19,346 bases of DNA from the NCBI GenBank assembly GCA_043820045.1, contig JBDREF010000214.1, forward strand, positions 1 through 19,346, written 5' to 3'. Each line of letters starts with the position of its first letter. Positions within the stretch are counted from its first letter, which is position 1. This DNA comes from JBDREF01 sp043820045 (GTDB lineage: Bacteria; Planctomycetota; Phycisphaerae; Sedimentisphaerales; Anaerobacaceae). Made by a program: the position numbers and the translations under genes. The notes under the pieces were generated by a model, which worked only from the letters and a program-made list of their open reading frames with translations, ran no database searches and was not told the DNA's origin. Of this stretch, positions 13,327 to 19,346 are shown in pieces.

Positions 13327-15495
13327 ATGTCTAAACTAAAAGATTTCCTTAGCAAGTACTATCGGATTTTATCGCTGGTCGCCGTTCTTGTCGTGCTCAT
13401 TTTCCTGATCGCCCGGAACATCAATGCTTTTGGCAATGTGCTGTTGGTATTGCTCGGCTTTGGAGCGGTTATCATAGTTCACGAGTTCGGGCATTTCGTC
13501 CTTGCCAAAGCAGGCGGGATTAAGGTCGAAGCCTTCTCACTTTTCATGCCGCCGATTTTGCTGGGTGTGCAAAAAACTGAGCGAGGTATCCGGTTTCGAA
13601 TACTGCCGGAGATTTTCCCGAAAGAAAAAGAAGCAAGAGAAGGAAAAGAAGGAGACGAGTCCGACGAGGGCGCATTAAGTTTTACCGTCCGCTGCAAGGT
13701 CAATCCCGGCGAGACAGAGTACCGTATCGGCCTGATTCCGTTCGGGGGCTTCGTCAAGATGCTTGGCCAGGAAGATACGGGGTCGGTCAGGTCCAATAGT
13801 GACCCGCGTTCGTATGCCAATAAGCCGGTCAGCACTCGCGCGGCCGTCCTGGCGGCGGGAGTCACGTTCAATGTCATCAGCGCCATCATTATCTTTATGA
13901 TAGTTTTTCTCATCGGCATACAATTGCCACCGGCGATGGTCGGCGGTGTGATGCCGAACTCGCCGGCGGCGCGTGCAGGTCTCAAGGCCGGCGATGAAAT
14001 CATTGCCATTGGCGGCGAGAAAGATGACCTCGACTTCAGCAATATCGCATTGGCGGCGGCCTTGTCCGGCAGAGATGAACAGGTTCCGATGACAGTGAGG
14101 CACGAGGACGGCTCGCAGGAAGAGATGACGCTTGTGGCCGAACAACTGCCGGGCGAACCCATGAGGGGCTTCGGTGTTTTGGCTGCACAGACGCTGACTG
14201 TGGCCAAGCTTTCCAAAGCAGATGCTGCGGTGCTGTCCGAGGAGACAGGGCTGAAGCCCGGCGACCGCATAGAGGCCATTGCGGGTCAGTCCGCGGCTAA
14301 TCACTGGGATCTGATTCGCATAGTCGAAGGTTCTCTCACGCCGCAGGTGACGTTATCGGTCGAGCGGGTTGGAAACAAGGGGCAAGCCGAGCAAATCGAT
14401 CTGCAGTTTCCGCTCAATCTGCGCCACGCTGAGGCGGGTGACATCGAATCTGAGTCCGAGCTTGCCAACATATGTTCCATGGTTCCTCGCCTGCGGATAA
14501 CCGCTGTTTCCGCTCGGATGAATTCGACCGGCGATGATGCAGGGGACGGCCTGAAGGTGGGCGACGTTGTCCTGGCAATCGGTAACGTTGAGAATCCGAC
14601 TTATAAGGAAATGCGCGACATTACGGCCGAGCATGAAGACAAGGAATTGTCCGTCAAGGTGCTGCGCACCGAAGGCGAAGGTGGCGAGCAGGTCCGAACG
14701 GTTACTGTTGTTCCCGAGCGTCAGTCGGAGGCAGACAGGGTCGTGATCGGAGTTGGCGTTGCCCTGGATGCCGAACATGCTATAGTTGCCAAGACGCTCT
14801 CGGACGGCGGCCGGGCGGCGCCCGCGATACCGCGCGGCGCTGCGATTACGGCTGTGGACGGGGTGGCGGTTTCGAGCTTCTACGATGTAATTCGTGAACT
14901 CAGGCGGTATGGCGGCGAACGTATCACAATCGACTGGCGTCTCGACGAGCAGGTGGCCGGCAATATTGCTGTGGATCTGAGGGCCGGCGGCGCGGTCATA
15001 AATGCCAAATCAGAGTTCGCCGGGATTGTTGACCTTGTTCCATTTCAGCGTTTACAGAAGACCTACAAGGCCGGAGGCCCTGTCGACGCGATATCGATGG
15101 GATACAGGAAGACGGTCATGTTCATCGCCCAGACCTATGTAACGCTCAAGCGGCTGTTTGGGGGGCTTGTCAGCCCAAAGAATCTTACCGGGCCTGTCGG
15201 CATTATCAAACTCAGCTATGACATTGTAGCCAGACAGCCGTTGATTTACTACATTTACTTTCTTGGGCTTATAAACGCGGTAATTGCAGTCTTTAATTTC
15301 CTGCCGTTGCCTCCGCTTGACGGGGGTCTGGTTGTGCTTCTGCTGGTTGAGAAACTCAAGGGTGCGGCCTTGAGCGAGCGTGTGCAGACGATTGTAGCCT
15401 ATACCGGCTGGACGCTCATAGGGACGCTGATTCTTTACGTTACCTATAATGATATTGCCGGCATTGTCAGGGGTTTTCTTGAACGCGGCGTTTAG
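13327..15495 (+). CDS. rseP: RseP-type site-2 zinc metalloprotease with extended PDZ region
   Basis: Intramembrane protease of the inner membrane that cuts membrane anti-sigma factors and leftover signal peptides. The zinc site is HEFGH (52-56) in the first membrane region, and the third ligand is Asp665 in NFLPLPPLDGG (657-667). Hydrophobic segments lie at about 13-60, 172-200, 637-670 and 688-710. At 722 residues it is far longer than E. coli RseP (450). The extra length is a charged insertion after the zinc helix (KEKEAREGKEGDESDE, 99-114) and apparently four PDZ-like units: around 203-275 (SPAARAGLKAGDEIIAIGG), 300-350 (TGLKPGDRIEAIAGQ), 405-465 (DGLKVGDVVLAIGN) and 500-540 (PRGAAITAVDG). 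The ATG at 13327 is preceded at once by TTG at 13324; AGGGG is 7 bases before the TTG and 10 before the ATG, so either may be used. It is 38 bases after dxr. Confidence 0.93.
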   Translation: MSKLKDFLSKYYRILSLVAVLVVLIFLIARNINAFGNVLLVLLGFGAVIIVHEFGHFVLAKAGGIKVEAFSLFMPPILLGVQKTERGIRFRILPEIFPKEKEAREGKEGDESDEGALSFTVRCKVNPGETEYRIGLIPFGGFVKMLGQEDTGSVRSNSDPRSYANKPVSTRAAVLAAGVTFNVISAIIIFMIVFLIGIQLPPAMVGGVMPNSPAARAGLKAGDEIIAIGGEKDDLDFSNIALAAALSGRDEQVPMTVRHEDGSQEEMTLVAEQLPGEPMRGFGVLAAQTLTVAKLSKADAAVLSEETGLKPGDRIEAIAGQSAANHWDLIRIVEGSLTPQVTLSVERVGNKGQAEQIDLQFPLNLRHAEAGDIESESELANICSMVPRLRITAVSARMNSTGDDAGDGLKVGDVVLAIGNVENPTYKEMRDITAEHEDKELSVKVLRTEGEGGEQVRTVTVVPERQSEADRVVIGVGVALDAEHAIVAKTLSDGGRAAPAIPRGAAITAVDGVAVSSFYDVIRELRRYGGERITIDWRLDEQVAGNIAVDLRAGGAVINAKSEFAGIVDLVPFQRLQKTYKAGGPVDAISMGYRKTVMFIAQTYVTLKRLFGGLVSPKNLTGPVGIIKLSYDIVARQPLIYYIYFLGLINAVIAVFNFLPLPPLDGGLVVLLLVEKLKGAALSERVQTIVAYTGWTLIGTLILYVTYNDIAGIVRGFLERGV

Positions 15496-15551
15496 GCTTG
15501 CGGTCGGCGATAGGGCATAGGCTTGTTCCTGTCGCCGGCAAGGATTCGAAT

Positions 15552-16904
15552 GTGTTGGATCGGGCGGAAGGAATATCATCGCAGGCGTATCACGAGGGGT
15601 TGTTCGATGCTCTAAGAGAGCAGGACAGCCAAATCAGTGAGCTGATCACCCGTGAGTATGAGAGGCTGCAGAACAGTCTGCAACTTATCGCCGCGGAGAA
15701 TCTATGTTCCAGAGCGGTCCTGGCGGCTTTGGGCTCGATAGTCCAGAACAAGACAACCGAAGGTTTCCCCGGTGCACGATGCCACGGCGGCTGCGAGGTT
15801 GTTGACGACGTGGAGAGGCTGGCCGCGGCCAGGGCCAGAGAAGCTTTCGGCGCACAGTACGCAAATGTCCAGCCGCATTCCGGCACCACCGCCAACCAGA
15901 TTGTCATCGTCGCAATGCTGGAGAAGGGCGACAGAATCCTCGGGCTGGGTTTGGACCAGGGCGGGCATTTCTCGCATGGAGCTGAGGTCTCTTTTACCGG
16001 CAGATTCTTCGATGCCGCTAGTTACAATGTTGACAAAGATACGTTTCTTCTTGATTACGAAGCCGTCCGCAGGAAGGCGATGGCGTTCGGGCCGAAACTG
16101 ATTGTGTGTGGGGCCAGCGCTTATCCGAGAACGATTGATTTCCAGCAGTTTCGACAAATCGCGGATGAGGTTGGTGCATATCTCTTGGCGGACATTTCAC
16201 ACCTGGCCTCTCTGGTGATTGCAGGTGCGCACCAGTCGCCCATAGACCACGCCCACTTCACGACGACCAGTACGTACAAGCCCGGCGGTCCCAGAGGCGG
16301 TCTGATACTGATGGGCAGGGACTGTGACAGCAAGATAACGGTCTGCGGCGGAAAGGTCGCTCTTTGGGAGCAAATCGAGACGACTACGTTCCCAGGGATG
16401 CAGGGGACGCCTTATCTGAATAACGCGGCAGCCAAGGCTGTTTTCCTCAAGGAGACGCTTTGCGATGAGTACAAGGCCAGACAGTTCAAGGTCATTGAGA
16501 ACGCGAAGAGACTCGCAGACGGGTTGCTTGCTCTGGGATATGATGTGCTCACCGGCGGGACCGACAACCACATGGTTCTGGTAAATGTCGGCAATCTGCG
16601 AGAGGGTATGACCGGTGTGATAGCGCACAAGTGCCTTGAAGATTGCGGCATAGTCGTCAATATGACCAGGTTGCCCTATGACAAGAGAGACCCCGCAGTC
16701 ACCAGCGGGATTAGATTGGGTACGCCTATCGTCACCAGAAATGGAATGGATGCCGAGCAGATGGACGTCATATCCGGATTGATAGACTCTGTGTTGAAGG
16801 GGGTCGGTATAATATCCGAAACCGAATACGAGTTGGACGAATCACTCAGGAATCAGACCGCGGAGAATGTCAGAGAACTGTGCCATGAGTTTCCCCTCCG
16901 GTAG
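15552..16904 (+). CDS. glyA: serine hydroxymethyltransferase-like PLP enzyme, divergent
   Basis: Family role: PLP-dependent transfer of the serine hydroxymethyl group to tetrahydrofolate, giving glycine and methylene-THF. Conserved: QLIAAEN (44-50), EGFPGARCHGGCEVVD (70-85), ANVQPHSG (104-111), GGH (137-139, PLP stacking), DISH (214-217), the PLP lysine Lys243 in TSTYKPGGPRGG and the carboxylate-binding Arg388 in SGIRLGTP. Compared by eye with E. coli GlyA, Tyr55 is Thr68, Tyr65 is His78 and the His before the lysine (His228) is Tyr242. These surround the substrate and folate sites, so substrate range may differ; a related hydroxymethyltransferase is an alternative. The length, 450, includes about 25 extra N-terminal residues over E. 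coli (417). The start is GTG at 15552 with AAGGA 7 bases upstream; a TTG at 15498 lies in the same frame without support. It is the last gene of the plus-strand block. Confidence 0.85.
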   Translation: MLDRAEGISSQAYHEGLFDALREQDSQISELITREYERLQNSLQLIAAENLCSRAVLAALGSIVQNKTTEGFPGARCHGGCEVVDDVERLAAARAREAFGAQYANVQPHSGTTANQIVIVAMLEKGDRILGLGLDQGGHFSHGAEVSFTGRFFDAASYNVDKDTFLLDYEAVRRKAMAFGPKLIVCGASAYPRTIDFQQFRQIADEVGAYLLADISHLASLVIAGAHQSPIDHAHFTTTSTYKPGGPRGGLILMGRDCDSKITVCGGKVALWEQIETTTFPGMQGTPYLNNAAAKAVFLKETLCDEYKARQFKVIENAKRLADGLLALGYDVLTGGTDNHMVLVNVGNLREGMTGVIAHKCLEDCGIVVNMTRLPYDKRDPAVTSGIRLGTPIVTRNGMDAEQMDVISGLIDSVLKGVGIISETEYELDESLRNQTAENVRELCHEFPLR

Positions 16905-16929
16905 AGGTCGGATGCGAGAGGTATCCGGC

Positions 16930-17982
16930 TCATGTATTCTTCTGTTGGGCCGGCCCATCAGGGAGGCGAGCTTTTTTCTTTGCGTTGACAGCCCAGGAAA
17001 GTTGGTACATCGCCCCCACGACAGCCATGACGACCAGACGGGAGAACAGTATCATTGACATTAGCATCGCCGCTGATTTTTCCACGCCATAGACGGACAA
17101 AAGCCACACCAGCATGGACTCCCTGACGCCGAGATTGGCAACCGATATCGGCAATCTACCCAAAACATATATTGCTGCACAGAGCCACACAAACACTCCG
17201 AGAGGTGCTGTTATATTTGCGCCCCGAGCTGCCAGAACATAGGCTGCGACACCCCCGATCAGGGTATCGACTATCGTAGCAGTTACAAAAGCGAGATGGA
17301 ACCCCGCCCCGGCGGCCTGAAAACCTGCGACTTGATCGAGCACTTCCCGGCCCTTCTGCCGAGTCTTCGGCCCAAAAAGTCTCAACAGCAGGTCCAGAAC
17401 CTCGATCATTTTTCCACCGGTTCGTCCGTTCAGCATCAACAAGAAAACGAGTACTGTCAGCACGAGCAGTATTCCACAGACGGCGGGCAGCAACCATGTA
17501 TTGTTCGAATCGGGCAGCAGCAGCGGAGTCGGGTTGGCAATCATCAGCGCTGCAAGGCCAAACACAGTCATCACTATCATTGTTGCGAGTTGATTGTACA
17601 GCATGCTGCTGAAAACGTTGCTTCCCTTTCCCGTTATTCTTTTGAGTATATACCACTTCACCCCGGTGCTGAGCATCCCGGGCATGATCATGCTGTAGAG
17701 TGCGGTGACTGTGGTTGCGCCGAAGAGAGTTCCGGCGCCGACATCACAGTCTTGTTTTTTCAATACAAACTTCATTTTGACTGAGCGAATCCAGAACAGC
17801 AGCGCCGTAAGGCCCCACGTTGCTATCAGGAACTGCCATCTTGCCGCGTGCATGGCCTGTCGGAACTGTCCGAGATCGATCTGGCTGAAGACCCATACGA
17901 GCAGTCCCGTCGTGACCGCGATTCGGATTAGAAGTTTAGCTAATTGTCCGCTGCGAATGGTCATATCCTGCTTTCGATTCAC
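16930..17982 (-). CDS. lysylphosphatidylglycerol synthase/flippase-like integral membrane protein
   Basis: A 350-residue polytopic protein of the family formed by the membrane part of MprF and relatives (YbhN/AglD-like, PF03706). Members flip or help transfer lipids or lipid-linked sugars. Hydrophobic segments lie at about 15-33, 48-66, 86-105, 128-150, 162-184, 226-252, 258-275, 288-300 and 305-330. The family signature RLPISVANLGVRESM (276-290) is present, as is the basic loop after the first pair (RSVKMKFVLKK). No aminoacyl-transferase domain is attached, so lysyl transfer is not implied. The tail is basic and short. The start is unclear: GTG at 17982 gives the longest protein, and ATG at 17964 (MTIRSG) is an alternative with AGGA nearly touching it. 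It follows the methyltransferase gene by 24 bases and is convergent with glyA across a 25-base gap that has only a weak hairpin and no T-run. Confidence 0.82.
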   Translation of the reverse strand: MNRKQDMTIRSGQLAKLLIRIAVTTGLLVWVFSQIDLGQFRQAMHAARWQFLIATWGLTALLFWIRSVKMKFVLKKQDCDVGAGTLFGATTVTALYSMIMPGMLSTGVKWYILKRITGKGSNVFSSMLYNQLATMIVMTVFGLAALMIANPTPLLLPDSNNTWLLPAVCGILLVLTVLVFLLMLNGRTGGKMIEVLDLLLRLFGPKTRQKGREVLDQVAGFQAAGAGFHLAFVTATIVDTLIGGVAAYVLAARGANITAPLGVFVWLCAAIYVLGRLPISVANLGVRESMLVWLLSVYGVEKSAAMLMSMILFSRLVVMAVVGAMYQLSWAVNAKKKARLPDGPAQQKNT

Positions 17983-18006
17983 ATCGGGGCCGGACCGTCC
18001 GTTGAG

Positions 18007-18735
18007 TTAGACCGGCTTTTCTCCCGATATCAGGATCTTTCTTGAGAAGGTAAGCTGTATCTTGTAAAGCTTGTAGAATAGTCTGTTCTCGGGAAGCAGC
18101 GCGTTAAGAAGTCCGAAAGGCAAGCGGGAGACTAAAGCCGTTATGAGCAAACACGGCAATCCCGTAATTGGGCCGCAGAGATGGCAACTCTTAATGTTCT
18201 GGAAGTCGGTGTTGAGCAGAAGTTGTTCGAGTCTCCGGCGCGTCGTGACGTAGTTGTGCGAAAAGTCGCAGTTGAAGAAGTTCGCCCGCCAGTTCAAATA
18301 ATCGGGCGAGCATATTACAAGCCTGCCCTTCGGCTTTAGTGCGTCTCTAATTTCCTGCGTTATCTGCAAGGCATCCTGCATGCTGCTCATATGCTCCATC
18401 ACGTTGACCATAACAACAACGTCGAATTCCTTATCCAGAGCGGGCAGTGGCGGAACCATCGCAGAGATAACATTGGCTCCTTTCCTGTGAAGTGCTTCCG
18501 CCATCTGACGGTTGGCTTCGATTGCATAGTACTCGATACCTTCTTTGAGGCAGATGTCGGCAAATACTCCCCGGCCCGGTCCTATTTCGAGGACGCTGTT
18601 GCCGGGCTTGACGGCGGCGTACCTGAAGATTTTGCGAGCCAGAGCCTCGACCACACGCATTCCCATCCCCGTAGGTTTGTCCTCCCGGCTAAAATGCTCG
18701 AAGAAAGCATCGGGTTCCCTGTTTTGATTTGCCAT
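18007..18735 (-). CDS. class I SAM-dependent methyltransferase
   Basis: A 242-residue methyltransferase with a complete SAM-binding core: motif I VLEIGPGRGVFAD (48-60), the acidic ribose-binding position in YAIEAN (70-75), motif IV FDVVVMVNVMEHM (104-116) and the post-core strand ALKPKGRLVICSPDYLN (132-148). The C-terminal third carries a long hydrophobic stretch (GPITGLPCLLITALVSRLPFG, about 188-209), then a basic end. I infer attachment to the membrane and a lipid or lipid-linked glycan substrate. That fits the membrane protein gene 24 bases downstream and a second methyltransferase upstream. The substrate cannot be named from sequence. The ATG at 18735 has AAGGA 8 bases upstream. A gap of only 44 bases separates it from the preceding gene, so the three genes are probably one transcript. 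Confidence 0.85.
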   Translation of the reverse strand: MANQNREPDAFFEHFSREDKPTGMGMRVVEALARKIFRYAAVKPGNSVLEIGPGRGVFADICLKEGIEYYAIEANRQMAEALHRKGANVISAMVPPLPALDKEFDVVVMVNVMEHMSSMQDALQITQEIRDALKPKGRLVICSPDYLNWRANFFNCDFSHNYVTTRRRLEQLLLNTDFQNIKSCHLCGPITGLPCLLITALVSRLPFGLLNALLPENRLFYKLYKIQLTFSRKILISGEKPV

Positions 18736-18779
18736 GTAGTAATTCCTTTACCGGCTCGCTAAGGATTTTTACAAAGCCA

Positions 18780-19346
18780 TTATTGTTTTCTTCCTATCAG
18801 CAGCCTTTCGTCGGCGCATTTATCTTTGTATTCGTTATATACATCGAGGCTGTACTGGTTTTTGTAAAGCAAATAATCTTCCTTCAGGACTATTTCAAAA
18901 CCTCTGTAAATCAGAATTTGCTCAATCTTGCCCCACTCTATGTGGTCGTCCGGCCATACGTGTATGTCGCCTTCTCTCTTGTATCGCGGATTCATTATTC
19001 GCCTGAATATGTGTATGTAGCCCGGAACGTCGAGCAGCAGGGCGAGGTAACGCTTGATATTTACCGCCGGCCGGGCCTTTCTGAGAAACTCGATATATTC
19101 CGTTGGTCTCTTGAAGTATGATTCGGTAACCTCATGGTCGATATAAATCACGCCGCCCGGTTTTACCACTCTGCACAGTTCCTCCACTATGTGCAGGTAG
19201 TCGGGCACGTGGTGCAATACGGAGTAAGTCGCCGCCAAATCGAATTGGTCGCTCGGCACGTTGGATAAGTCCTTCCCGTTGAGTTCCAAGGTTCTTGAAA
19301 GGCCCGTTTGGGAGAAATTGCGTTCGATCATGCCGAGGAAGCCCTG
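18780..19346 (-). CDS. class I SAM-dependent methyltransferase, 5' part beyond window edge
   Basis: The C-terminal 188 codons of a methyltransferase; the frame is open to the right edge (QGFLG precedes the first visible ATG at 19331, so that ATG is internal). The SAM glycine loop is outside. Visible core: FDLAATYSVLHHVPDYLHIVEELCRVVKPGGVIYIDHE, which is motif IV with the double His and the helix before the KPGG turn. The rest is a substrate-specific part with a basic helix (LRKARPAVNIKRYLALLLDVPGYIHIFRRIMNPRYKREGD), an HVWPDDHIEW segment and a strand-rich end (GFEIVLKEDYLLYKNQYSLD). That order is usual for small-molecule or sugar/lipid methyltransferases of the UbiE/Methyltransf_11 group. It is the first visible gene of the minus-strand trio. 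Its product target is unknown. Confidence 0.8.
   Translation of the reverse strand, partial: QGFLGMIERNFSQTGLSRTLELNGKDLSNVPSDQFDLAATYSVLHHVPDYLHIVEELCRVVKPGGVIYIDHEVTESYFKRPTEYIEFLRKARPAVNIKRYLALLLDVPGYIHIFRRIMNPRYKREGDIHVWPDDHIEWGKIEQILIYRGFEIVLKEDYLLYKNQYSLDVYNEYKDKCADERLLIGRKQ

Noticed and set aside
16905..16940. Hairpin GGATGC/GTATCC between glyA and the convergent membrane protein gene as a shared terminator
   Set aside because: The stem is short with a G-U pair and no T-run follows on either strand.

Overview
The window reads as a housekeeping stretch of a bacterial chromosome of moderately high GC. My best guess is a planctomycete, possibly of the Phycisphaerae type. This rests on the nusA-infB-rbfA run without rimP or truB, the long RseP, a divergent serine hydroxymethyltransferase and a degenerate endonuclease III-like protein. 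That taxonomic call is inference; no rRNA or other marker settles it. No CRISPR array, insertion sequence, prophage, tRNA or rRNA was recognised.

Left part (1-4362, minus strand): pyrF and murD overlap by 4 bp and form a pyrimidine/peptidoglycan pair. They are followed by a separate PilZ-domain gene and a gamma-glutamyltranspeptidase that runs off the left edge and has its own sigma70-like promoter. murD carries a 48-bp in-frame insertion of a dispersed palindromic repeat, flanked by a near-perfect 10-bp duplication, and probably a second, 24-bp low-complexity insertion. Divergent from pyrF is a membrane-anchored protein of unknown function (4427-5149), whose -10 box sits so close to its ATG that the mRNA may be leaderless.

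Centre (5150-16904, plus strand): about 680 bases without a recognised gene hold several hairpins, two short ORFs with good ribosome binding sites and a strong intrinsic terminator 56 bases before nusA. A long co-directional block follows: nusA, infB, rbfA, an Nth-like gene, hisG, dxr, rseP and a glyA-like gene. The first three serve transcription elongation, translation initiation and 30S maturation. The rest serve histidine synthesis, isoprenoid synthesis (MEP pathway), envelope-stress intramembrane proteolysis and one-carbon metabolism. The arrangement would let the leader terminator adjust the whole block.

Right part (16930-19346, minus strand): two class I SAM methyltransferases (the first truncated by the window edge) followed by a polytopic protein of the lysylphosphatidylglycerol-synthase/flippase-like membrane family. 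They run convergently to glyA and look like part of an envelope lipid or glycan gene cluster.

The observations most worth a second look are the repeat insertion tolerated inside the essential murD gene, the possible attenuator and short ORFs in the nusA leader, the Nth-like protein lacking its catalytic residues, and the GlyA-like protein with several changed active-site positions.
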